Shown here: one piece after another, positions 1 through 9,400 of the stretch
Numbering within the stretch: the stretch's first letter is position 1
How the letters are laid out: each line of letters opens with the position of its first letter
Assembly (NCBI GenBank): GCA_964019425.1
Contig: OZ025812.1
Coordinates: 186,001 to 250,000, forward strand
DNA: 64,000 nucleotides
Reading direction: 5' to 3'
DNA from: Flectonema sp. DT1601
Lineage: Eukaryota > Euglenozoa > Diplonemea > Diplonemida > Diplonemidae
Made by a program: the position numbers and the translations under genes
Notes under the pieces: model-generated
Database searches by the model: none
What the model was told of the DNA's origin: nothing
What the model saw: the letters and a program-made list of their open reading frames with translations, nothing else

Positions 1-59
1 CTGGTGATGAGAACGAGACGGCCGATCTCAATAAATCTCCATTCGTTGGTGGATGGCAT
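1..59 (-). CDS. RPL14: Ribosomal protein L14, second copy, 5' end only (runs off window)
   Basis: The first 60 bases are identical to 1038-1097, the 5' part of the complete RPL14 gene. They encode the same N-terminus (MPSTNEWRFIEIGRLVLIT), starting at the ATG on 57-59 and running off the left edge. Identity stops one base upstream of the ATG, so the leaders differ. A pyrimidine-rich stretch ending in AG (90-91) lies 30 nt before the ATG. The two copies are head to tail, about 360 bp apart. Whether this copy is complete cannot be seen here. Confidence 0.85.
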   Translation of the reverse strand, partial: MPSTNEWRFIEIGRLVLIT

Positions 60-415
60 TTTTGTAAGTTTTCGTGAAGCCCCCTTATTCTAAGAGTATA
101 AAATAATAATAACAATATCACACCAAAGTCTTCCAATCGATCCTCACTGCAATCACAGAACGCAAACCATCAGCGAAACTCCACAAACCACAATAAGACA
201 TAGAGAGAGAGGGAGGGAGGAGGTTAGTTAGAATAAGTTTAGAAGACCTCATTTCAGAACAACATCTAATATGTGTTGTGGTAATCAGATATTTAATAAG
301 TTCATAAGAATGGAGACTGAGAGGGGGGTAAATAAATAATGAAAACACCTCAAACACAACTACCACACAAATACCTCAAATGCACACCACTACTACTCAA
401 CTCACCACAAAATAT
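60..415. other. Spacer between tandem RPL14 copies
   Basis: This is AT-rich sequence holding the 3' flank of the complete RPL14 gene and the leader of the partial copy. I see no coding potential; the open frames here are short and overlap the RPL14 intron region. A splice-acceptor-like AG at 90-91 precedes the partial copy. Confidence 0.6.
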
Positions 416-1096
416 TTATGCCTTGAAAACCTTGGCAGCCTTCTCCTTCTTTCCGGCCTTGGTAAGCTTGTCAGCCAACTGTTTTAGTTTAGTATTGTTG
501 TTGTTACTTCGTAACGTCTCAATAGGTTATTGCCAGAGTAATCTCTGTACTCATAAAGTAACACAAAGAGCTCTCAAACACTCACAAGTGAGTGGATTCT
601 TTATGTGAAGTAAAAAACAAACCTTCTTGCGGAGGGTGAAGGCTCTAGTACGACGAGCCTTGTCAAGACAGAATCTGTCAAAGTCGTTGATGTTGGTACG
701 CGCGTCACGGAACTGAATCTTCTTCGCCCACTTGAGCTCCTCCCATCTTCCGAGGGTGTTCTGCTCCTTGATTGCCTGTTTGGGTTATTGTTGTTGTTGT
801 TGTTGTCTTCAACAGTCAGTTAGTATTCCCATAAAGTTATTTCATACCTTAGTAAGCTTACCAGCCTTAAGTCCTCTCTGGATGGAGGTGGCGATTGGGG
901 TTGCCTCACAATCTTTAAGGGTAACAACGTGACGAGGAACACCAGTCCAGGCAGACTCCGAGGTAGGGCTGTCTACGAGAACTCTGTTCTGGTCAACAAC
1001 GTCGATAACAGTGGCGACCTTGTTCTCGTACTTTCCTCTGGTGATGAGAACGAGACGGCCGATCTCAATAAATCTCCATTCGTTGGTGGATGGCAT
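416..1096 (-). CDS. RPL14: 60S ribosomal protein L14 (eL14), three exons
   Basis: This is a structural protein of the large ribosomal subunit. Exons on the minus strand are 848-1096, 623-775 and 416-478, joined by GT-AG introns at 776-847 (72 nt) and 479-622 (144 nt). The spliced product is about 154 residues. It opens with MPSTNEWRFIEIGRLVLIT, then VIDVVDQNRVLVDSP, which matches the eL14 KOW-type fold (human VAIVDVIDQNRALVDGP). Exon 2 carries WAKKIQFRDARTNINDFDRF, matching the human [21 protein letters not shown] segment. Exon 3 is a short Lys/Ala-rich tail ending VFKA. A pyrimidine-rich tract ends in AG at 1118-1119, 21 nt before the ATG. Both acceptor and donor sites fit the reading frame exactly, so the exon model is well supported. 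Confidence 0.93.
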
Positions 1097-1331
1097 TGTG
1101 TGAGAGTGAGAGTGATACTTAAAAAGGGAAAATAGTTTTTAGCTTTCCAATCAGCGCAACTTCCAAATGTGTGAAACACAAGAAGATGTTTTCAAAGAAG
1201 GGATTCCATCAAACTTGACACCTGCACAAAGAAATAAATACAAAAAAAACAATACAAAACAACACATCACAAAACATTAAGAATCGATAATAATTGTAAA
1301 TATAAATTAATAAGGAAGGATGGTTTTTTCT

Positions 1332-2141
1332 TTATTGGTTTTTTACGGTTCCTCCGGATTTTGAGAAGCGTCTCCAACCTTTTCTCGTAAGCAATCGATA
1401 TCTTTGTATCATTTGCTTTTTATTTGCTTGAAACCATCGCCTTGCTAAGAATCCTCTGACGTATCTCTGAATGACTATGGTAGCAATGAGCATGCGTTTT
1501 TCTCGTTCTTCCCGACGTTGGTTTTCAAGAAACAGTTGAGTATCTCTCGCTACTTCACTGTGAGTTTTAAAAACTCCATCGATGAAGACACCAATCCTCC
1601 GAAGTTGACAACGACTCCTCCAACGACATTGGATTGAGTAGGCTGCTGAGTTGATTTCTTTCTGAGTGATTCCGACAATGATCTTTGTGACATCAACATC
1701 TTGTTGTGTTAGCCATTGGAGATTATATTCAATTTGAGGTAAGTTTAAACCTTCAGTGATTGCACACAACGTACCATTTCTAAAATATAGAAACGTTGGT
1801 TCGATGGTACCCATCCATGGAAGTAGTATTCGAGACCATCGAGCTGGACGAGTGTCGTCTGACACGTCAGACCAGTCGATTTCACAGTTTCGTTGTTTCA
1901 ATCCGTTCAAGACGCGATCGAGTTCGACGCTTATAAACATTACCTGACATGATAGTTTCTCAGATACCAACATCCGTAATGCTGGTCTCACTACTTTACA
2001 AGGTCCACACCATTTTGAAAACATTTCAATCAATAAAACAATTTCATTTTTCTTCGCAGAATCTAACTCGTGTTGAAAAGCAATATCAGACGTGATTGTG
2101 GTTTCCGATTCTTCTTTTGGTTTTACATCTCCAGCAGTCAT
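1332..2141 (-). CDS. Thioredoxin-domain protein with two IQ motifs
   Basis: The protein has 269 residues in one exon. Residues about 20-148 form a thioredoxin fold with the redox-active WCGPC at 44-48 and the cis-proline strand EPTFLYF around P115. Two calmodulin-binding IQ motifs follow: a weaker one at about 170-182 and a clear one at 224-236 (IQRYVRGFLARR), then a basic tail. The thioredoxin part resembles the axonemal thioredoxin/NDK family (TXNDC3/NME8, dynein intermediate chain 1), but no NDK domain is present, so the link to cilia is only suggestive. A likely splice acceptor (AG at 2160-2161) lies 18 nt before the ATG. A GTAAGT donor-like site near 2312-2317 leaves open a cis intron in the leader. 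Confidence 0.8.
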   Translation of the reverse strand: MTAGDVKPKEESETTITSDIAFQHELDSAKKNEIVLLIEMFSKWCGPCKVVRPALRMLVSEKLSCQVMFISVELDRVLNGLKQRNCEIDWSDVSDDTRPARWSRILLPWMGTIEPTFLYFRNGTLCAITEGLNLPQIEYNLQWLTQQDVDVTKIIVGITQKEINSAAYSIQCRWRSRCQLRRIGVFIDGVFKTHSEVARDTQLFLENQRREEREKRMLIATIVIQRYVRGFLARRWFQANKKQMIQRYRLLTRKGWRRFSKSGGTVKNQ

Positions 2142-2596
2142 ATTATCCCAACGTGTAGCCTGTCAGAATACAAACAATAAATAACCAACACAAACTTAAT
2201 ACGAAAACTAAACACATCGGTACAAACTCTACGGGGAAAAGGTGTGGTAGAACATCAGAGAGGGAACGAGGGGAGTACAAACAAATACGAATGAAGTGAA
2301 GGCATTTAAACTTACCACGGCATTCACTAGGATGAGGATATTTCTCTTTTTTTTTAACTAAAACAACAAACAGATACAAAGAATCTATAAAATAAGAATA
2401 AAATAAAAAATCACTTTTTTTTTTTTTTTTTTTTTTAAATTTTGAAAGACCTGGAACGTCAGGCTGACTACTCTTCCAAACTTTTTTTTAAAAAAAACTT
2501 TTTTATATAATAGAGGGAATACGTAATACAATTAGGGAGATCCAAACCAAACACAACTAATAACCAAAGGCGGTGTAATTATTTACCCTTTGACAA

Positions 2597-5485
2597 TCAG
2601 TACGTTAATCCTTTAACTGTTTCATCATAACCAATAATATGTCGGATCGGCGACAATACATTTGAGATAGGTGTTGGTTGTGGTAAGTGGGCAAGTGCTG
2701 GTGGAGGAATAGCTGAATCAAACGCAAGAGATGGATCTTTGTTTTTATACATTGACCACCACCCTCTGATGTATCTGAGAAAGGAGGAAGCTTCCTCGAA
2801 TCGATCATGTACTGGTTTATCAGAGCGGTGATGAAGTTTTTCGTATTCATCAAATTTCTTACCTAAACGAGCAATCGCAGACCATAGATTACTACTATTT
2901 CTAGTGACGTCGTCTACTTGTGCTTGTTTTACTATGAGTTCTCTCTGAACTGTTTTCAACATGTCAGTCGCAGAGATCGCATCTTGTTGACTTTGCTCAG
3001 CCCGTTTCTCATTTCTAACACTGCACTCTTCAGCAACTCTAAGAGACTCAATGATGGTGTTTGCTTCTATCAACTTTTTTGTAAGTTCTTCCATACCGTG
3101 ATCTCTCTCGCTCTTCAATACTTCAATCTGGTCATTCTTCCTCGACAGAGTAGCTTCTAAGATTTCATTTGCTGCCGTGAGCCTGCTGTTGTCAGCATCG
3201 ATGTTTTTATTTTGAACCATCGTTTCGGTATTGACGTCGGTTGTCATTCTTAATTGGTCTTCCAAAAGACGGTGTTGAGTAACTTCATGATCGTATTTAT
3301 CTCTGGTGGATTGCAAGTCATCAGTTAAAGTATTAAATTGTATTGTATTGTCCTCTAGTTGAGATCTGACGATAGTGACGGCATGTTCAAGTTGACCAAT
3401 CTGTTCCAAGTGAAGTCGTCTGTCGTGTGAAAATGTTTGATTAGCTTCTGACAACATTTGAACTTCACGACGTAATTCATTAGTTTCGTTTTCTCTGTTT
3501 GATAATAACTGTGTGAGTTCAATATTCTTACTTTCTGAGATTGCGCTGTCGACTTGAGTGTGTCCAAGTTGTTGACGTTTGGCTGATAACTCTTTCTCCA
3601 TTGAGAGTAAGACATGTTCTCTTTCAGAGATCGTTTGTGTCATTTGACGAATCTCAATTTCTCTCGCTGTGATGCCGCGTTCCTTACCTTCGAGTTCTAG
3701 TTCTCTGTCACGAAGTGATTTAGAAACGGATTCATTTTCCATATCACGTTTGTGTTGATCATCCTGTTCAATGCTGGCGAGAGCTTCTTTCTCAGCCATT
3801 TTTAACTTCAACTCATCGAGAGTTCTGGAGACTTCTCCCAGTTTACGATTAGCTTCAGATGCGTCTCTCTGTGCTCGTTGAGTTTCAAGTTGAAGTCCTT
3901 TGTTGCTCTCACGGAACTCAAAGTTATCAGTTTTTATCTTAGCGTACGCCTTATCAGTTGTAGCAAGTCCAAGGTTTGCTTCATCAACAGATGCAGACAT
4001 GTCTCTTAATCTAATTGAGAGGCTTTCAACTTCAGTAGCTGACTCGCGAAGTTCCTTTGTGAGAGTCACAACGCGATCTTCACTTCGTTCAAATTCAATT
4101 TTTAAACCGGCGGCTGAGTTTGATTCGGCTACGAAACCCGTCTCAGTTTCCTGAAGTCTCTTTCTAAGAGCTTCTGACTCTGTTGTCTTTACTGCTAGTC
4201 CGTGTCTTGTTTTAGTTAACTCTTCTTCAAGTGTTGAGACTGATGACATCTTACTTCTGAGTTCTTCTTGGAGTTGCATTACTTGTTTCTCTTGTTCTTC
4301 AGCAACACTTCTAAGACTGTGAACGTCTTGTCCCATCGTTACGTTTTGTTCTCCGAGTTCAGCAACTTTACTTTCAGTGAGTACTAACTTTTCATTTTGT
4401 TTTTTCAAAGACTCTACTTCACTCAACAAGTTGCTGATTCGATGATCAGCACGACAGGCTTTCGATTTGAGATTACAAACTATTTCATTAGTTTCTTGTT
4501 TCTCTTCCTGGAGCTTTGAGACTTCCTTCGTAGTATCCGTCACAGCAGCTAATTGAGCAGTCATCTGAGCGAGGGCTTCATGTGCTGCTGCGAGTTGGCT
4601 TTTCTTGTTATCAACTTGTTGTTCGGTTCGCTTCTGACTTGCCTGTTTATCGCACAACTGTTTTGTTAGTCCCATCACCTTCTTTGTTTGTTGTTTCTTG
4701 ACACCTTCTGATGCAGCAGCTGCTAACTCATGTGAGGCGATCACATCCAACAATTTAGACTCTCTCTCTGCTGGTGTTGATATGGTATCAAGGACAATTC
4801 TAGCATCGATAATTCTATTCCTAGCAGACTCGTACTGATCAATTCGTTGACGTAGACGATCATCAAATCCAGGAAGTGATTCATCACATCTAATGTCTTC
4901 CAAGATATCCAACACATTCTGTGCTGTCAACGCATAGCTACTTTCAGCATAATTACCTGGAGCATTAGCAATACCAGATTTTAGTAGTGCGACTGCTTGT
5001 TTTGCTAAGTCGCCATCAAAGGAGGATTTCTTTTGAAGAATCTCGTAACGTTTTGATAGGAAATCGAGTTCAATGTCTCGCTGTTTAACTTCGTCGATTA
5101 GTATTTGATCGAGAGGTAGATTAGATGAATCATTATGAGAGTGGTGTCTGGGTGATTGGCTTCCAATTCTTGCTTCGACACGTCTCTTCGCAGCGTCTTC
5201 TTCAACAACTGCGATGATCCCCCGACCAGGTGAAAGTGATCTTCGCACACTTGGGAGTTCCCTACTCAGGTATTGAACTTGTCTTCTCACGTGTGCATTC
5301 TCAGCAAGAGTTGTTTCGTAGTTGTCTCTCACAGAACTGCTTAACGGCATTACTGTAGTTGGTATTGTTTTCACTGGTGTTGTACTCGGTGATCCCAACA
5401 CGTAATCGAGATCTTCCAGTTCTGCTTTCAAGACGGCAAGTCTCGCCCCGTCAGGCGATCTCATTGGCGACAACTTCGACATCAT
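2597..5485 (-). CDS. Long coiled-coil protein
   Basis: I place the start at the ATG on 5483-5485 (MMSKLSPMRSPDGARL), giving 962 residues. The open frame extends 22 codons further upstream, but that part is AT-rich and hydrophobic, and a splice acceptor (AG at 5494-5495) sits between it and the ATG. Residues about 60-130 are Ser/Pro/Arg-rich. From about 150 to 880 the chain is almost continuous heptad-like sequence rich in E, K, Q, L and R, typical of a structural or centrosomal/flagellar coiled coil. The C-terminal 100 residues are not coiled and hold a Trp/aromatic-rich patch (FLRYIRGWWSMYKN). I do not recognise an orthologue. The role is unknown, probably scaffold-like. Confidence 0.8.
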   Translation of the reverse strand: MMSKLSPMRSPDGARLAVLKAELEDLDYVLGSPSTTPVKTIPTTVMPLSSSVRDNYETTLAENAHVRRQVQYLSRELPSVRRSLSPGRGIIAVVEEDAAKRRVEARIGSQSPRHHSHNDSSNLPLDQILIDEVKQRDIELDFLSKRYEILQKKSSFDGDLAKQAVALLKSGIANAPGNYAESSYALTAQNVLDILEDIRCDESLPGFDDRLRQRIDQYESARNRIIDARIVLDTISTPAERESKLLDVIASHELAAAASEGVKKQQTKKVMGLTKQLCDKQASQKRTEQQVDNKKSQLAAAHEALAQMTAQLAAVTDTTKEVSKLQEEKQETNEIVCNLKSKACRADHRISNLLSEVESLKKQNEKLVLTESKVAELGEQNVTMGQDVHSLRSVAEEQEKQVMQLQEELRSKMSSVSTLEEELTKTRHGLAVKTTESEALRKRLQETETGFVAESNSAAGLKIEFERSEDRVVTLTKELRESATEVESLSIRLRDMSASVDEANLGLATTDKAYAKIKTDNFEFRESNKGLQLETQRAQRDASEANRKLGEVSRTLDELKLKMAEKEALASIEQDDQHKRDMENESVSKSLRDRELELEGKERGITAREIEIRQMTQTISEREHVLLSMEKELSAKRQQLGHTQVDSAISESKNIELTQLLSNRENETNELRREVQMLSEANQTFSHDRRLHLEQIGQLEHAVTIVRSQLEDNTIQFNTLTDDLQSTRDKYDHEVTQHRLLEDQLRMTTDVNTETMVQNKNIDADNSRLTAANEILEATLSRKNDQIEVLKSERDHGMEELTKKLIEANTIIESLRVAEECSVRNEKRAEQSQQDAISATDMLKTVQRELIVKQAQVDDVTRNSSNLWSAIARLGKKFDEYEKLHHRSDKPVHDRFEEASSFLRYIRGWWSMYKNKDPSLAFDSAIPPPALAHLPQPTPISNVLSPIRHIIGYDETVKGLTY

Positions 5486-6156
5486 TGTGGCTGCTGAGTT
5501 AAAATATATTAAAATATAAGTGAATAACAAATAAATATCACACATTTTCACCCATCATCTCATTGTTTTGTTAGTTAGCATTAGTAGTTATTAGTTAATT
5601 AAAAAAAACATAACAAAAGTTTCAATCAAATGCAAATATTTCGTAGAACAACTAACAAATAATGGTTGGTTTTGGGAAGATTAAAAAATCTTTCTTCGGA
5701 CCATTCTCCTTACCGCGTCCTCCTTGCCTTCTTCAGCGAAGAAAGCAAGGAGAATGCGGTAGTGTCTACTCATTGCGTTGCCCTTCTCAGCAAAGAGACC
5801 ACGTCAACATGGTTATTTCTTTTACAATTTAACACTTGTTTTGTTAGTTAGAATATGAGTTTGTTATAAAAAAGTGCACTAAAATAAAATATAAAAAAGA
5901 AAAGTTATAAAAACACATTGTTCTGCTGTTCCATAATACACTGTGGAATACGTAGTTTCAGGCCTTAATCTTATACTACTTGTCCCTCTTAGGCCTTCAT
6001 CAGTAAGTTCTAGGGACTTCATTCCAGTTAAATAATAAATCGGATCCATCAATTGGTCTATTTCAAAAGAACTGATTTCTTAATGTCCATCGGAGCTCGC
6101 CAGGACGGGCTAGCAACACTTGTTTTGTTAGTTAGTTAGCTTTGTAGTAAAAATAA
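5486..6156. other. Spacer between the coiled-coil gene and LINE-A
   Basis: No convincing gene. It contains an imperfect inverted repeat (5713-5759), a 21-bp direct repeat (AACACTTGTTTTGTTAGTTAG near 5830 and near 6114), and a stretch near 5862-5886 that recurs near 29877-29905 (common core TTTGTTATA...GTGCACTAAAAT). A 30-codon open frame on the minus strand across 5684-5785 looks codon-like (MSRHYRILLAFFAEEGKEDA) but coincides with the inverted repeat, so I do not call it a gene. Confidence 0.5.
5713..5759. repeat. Imperfect inverted repeat (hairpin)
   Basis: The arms are about 20 nt, centred on TTCTTCAGCGAAGAA: the left arm CCGCgTcCTCCTTGC pairs with GCAAGGAGaAtGCGG on the right. The GC content is far above the surrounding spacer. 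It could be an RNA hairpin or part of a decayed coding segment. Confidence 0.6.
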
Positions 6157-6482
6157 ATTTATTTTATTTTATTTATTTATTTACGAAGCCTAGGAAGCCA
6201 AAAGCCAGGAAAAGCTCACAGAGTAACAGTTATATCGCTACCAGCAACCGTGAGACTCTCACAGACGATAAGAGACGTAGAATAACCTGGAACAAATGAC
6301 TACCTAAACCCACCGTCCACGCGAGCAGACAGTGTTAGAGACGGCTGATAACGCCAATTTTCGCCAAAGAGAGGGAGAACACGCCACATTAGATCAGAAA
6401 ATAAGAAATAAAGTAATGATAAGTAATAGAAATGATACTAATAAATAAAATAAGAAATTACACTAGAGGAAAGAGACGTTCA

Positions 6483-9400
6483 TTATCTACCTCGGGGATT
6501 ACTTCGCAGGAGGCGACTTAGGCGAGAGAGGAACTTAGAAAGCTTGGATTCCGACCAGCTAGGATTGACCAGCACATTAACCATAGAAAGGTCGTCAATA
6601 ACAACATTTAAATCGGTAGCTTTATAAGCGTTATCAATAAGTTCCATAACATATTTCTTCACATCAGAACCCAGTAGCGAGAAACTTGTCTTCCTTTCGA
6701 TGTGTGTGATTAGTTTCTTCCTCACAAAAATACCCTGAAGCGGAAACTTCAACAACAACGGATTGTCAGATAACTCTTTAAGATGATTATCAAGCTTGCT
6801 GATCAATAACAACGTGAAAGGCTGCCATTCGGTTCGAAAGAACATATCCAGAGATAGCTCATCATCAGGTGTCGGAAATCTCATGGTTTGCTTTACTAAT
6901 TCCCTGGTCTCAACGCATTCAAGCAGCAGATGCTCAGTTGAGGTATCCTGAAAGCCACAGAACAGACAACATTTAAAGCCCGCAGTGACCCTCGGTAGCT
7001 TTACAAGCCTGTGGTGAGAGGTTCGCAGACGAGACAATTCTACCTCCTGCCCCCTAGTGAGACAGGGAAGGAAACGCTGAGGGCCAGATCCTAGAGTCGC
7101 TTTGCTGTATGAATGCGAAGAGTCCACAGTACCCATAGCCTTCCAATTTGCTTGTTTCTTAATACAACATTGAGCCATCCTGAAATCATACGGAGTTAGT
7201 TCAGGGTCAACTGATTGCAAGGCTGCCTTCTTTGCCAGTGTATCAGCCAGTTCATTCCCTGCAATGCCACAATGAGATGGGACATGTTGGAAAATCAACG
7301 GCCTATCAAGAAGCACTGAGCGTTCAAAAATCTCACGATTTGTTGATGATGACTGCCTGGATGGCCCCCTATGCAGGGAGGCAAGCGCCGACTGACAATC
7401 ACTGAAAATATGAATCACGCCATGCGAAACAACATGAAGATTCTCCTCTAGTAGTTCAAGGGCTGACAATAGTGCTAGTTGTTCTGCATTGTAAATCGTG
7501 AGGGACGGTTGGAACTTGGAGAGCTTCTCAATGACCTTGCCAGCAACTAGCAGAACAGCAGCCCCCCCACATAATAATCCCCGCTCCTCGTCATGGAAGA
7601 CCGAGGCATCAGTGTAGACTTCAGCAACACACGGGGGCAGTTCATTGAGGGTCGTCATCGCCACAGTATACTTCTCCTCAGGTGTGTCAGTCTTGTCATA
7701 ACCGCAGGACGTGTTTACAACCAAAGGAGGATGCTTCGACCACGGAGGGTACTGATGTGGCAGAACTTTCTGGGACCTAAGCTCTGACAGAGAAAATTCC
7801 GAGGAACAGGCTTCAACTCTAGTCTGCCATGGTCTCTTCTTCTCACCACCGTTAAACAGCCTCCATGAAGGACATTCAGGTTGTCGCCTTAGCAAATCTT
7901 CATGAACTAGGGCAAGGAGCCTAGATATCGTTTGTTGCAGCGGTGGAATTCGCGACTCAACTGTGAGCACCACATCCTTCGTCGAGAACGAGCAACCAGT
8001 GAGTCTTATCCGTAGATGACGCAAGCACGCTTCGATCCGCTTGATCTGAGCATCAGACAAAAAGGGAGAAAAGGCCTTTAGTCCAAAGAACGCTCGAGAT
8101 AACACTGCACCATCTACAAGCTGACGAAGGGTATCAGTTTTGACCTCATAGGCAGAGAACATTTTGAGTAAACCGCAACCAGCTCGAATTGTTTTCACAA
8201 TCTTATCCACCTGTTCGTCGAAGCATAGCGAGTCATCAATGATAACTCCTAGGTATTTCGCGCTCCTGACACGTTTCAGCGGGATCGCTGCTTTCAGCCT
8301 GAACTCTTTGCTCTTACGAGCACAGGCCAGTCGGACAAAGTCAGAACGTCTCGTCACCGGGTAACCATCAATCTCCAGTGGCAGCAAAGCATCAGCGAGA
8401 TCCAGAACTGCCCCTATTGATGGAGAAAGCTTCTCAGTGAGAGCACCGGCAGAGCCTGTAGGCATGTGTAACTCTTCAACAGACGATGGGAAGTAAAAGC
8501 GAGGTGCCCTACTCCATTCGACATCGGAGCCAGAGATGCGCTTACCAAAGGCAACGTACTCTGTTTTCTTCATGTTTACCTCCATCTTAGAGGAAACCAT
8601 CCAACCTTCTATCTGAGAGATGACGGACAGGCCCTTCGCTTCGATCCCATCTATCTTCTCATGTTGCAGAAACACGGCAAGATCATCAGCAAACAGAACA
8701 CTGAGATCAGCATCACTTATTAGACCTGGCAGGGAGTCGACAAAGATCCGAAATAAGAGAGGACCAAGCACAGATCCTTGAGGGACCCCCTTTGTACACG
8801 ATCTGGATCCATTATCTAATCCCAGAGACAGACTCACATTTCTATCCGAAAGATAATTCGCAAGCCATTTAACATACGGAACCGGCAGGACAGCTACCAA
8901 TCTATCAACGAGTATTTGATGATCCACGTTATCGAATGCCCCAGAGATATCAAAGAGGATGATCGCTCCATAACCATCATAGAGTTTCTGCACACCGGAA
9001 GCCGCATCCACCAATAGCGAGATGTTCTCTTCTACATTTCTGCCCGGCGTAAAACCAGACTGCCTAGGGTCCAACTTCCCCTCCAACAAATGTTCACATC
9101 GATTACCTACAAGCGACTCCAAGCACTTCGAAACAATTGACGTCAAAGAGATTGGTCTGTAAGAAGACGGAAGAAGCGGGTCACGGTCCCCTCCCTTCGG
9201 AATTATTATCACCTTGGCCTTTTTCATGCAAGAGGGAAAGATACCCCTCCTGAAAGATAGCGAGGCGAGTCTAAGCAATAGTAGGAGCATACGGGGACCC
9301 AAGTTAAGCAGCATATTATTAGAAACAGAATCTAAACCAGACCCGTGGGAGGGAGTCAATGACTTCAGTACCGTGTATAACTCATGAATCGAAAAAGAAC

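Noticed and set aside
339-608. Plus-strand 89-codon open frame over the 3' part of RPL14
   Set aside because: It is the antisense of RPL14 exon 3 and intron 2; the minus-strand exon model with matching splice sites explains the sequence.
5486-5551. 22 extra N-terminal codons for the coiled-coil protein
   Set aside because: AT-rich, hydrophobic and upstream of a good acceptor site; the downstream ATG gives a normal N-terminus.
5684-5785. Small ORF MSRHYRILLAFFAEEGKEDA on the minus strand
   Set aside because: Codon-like but only 30 codons and made largely of an inverted repeat; no homologue recognised.
6113-6150. Target-site duplication of LINE-A from the AACACTTGTTTTGTTAGTTAG repeat
   Set aside because: The second copy of this repeat lies near 5830 on the same side, not at the 5' end of the element near 12417.
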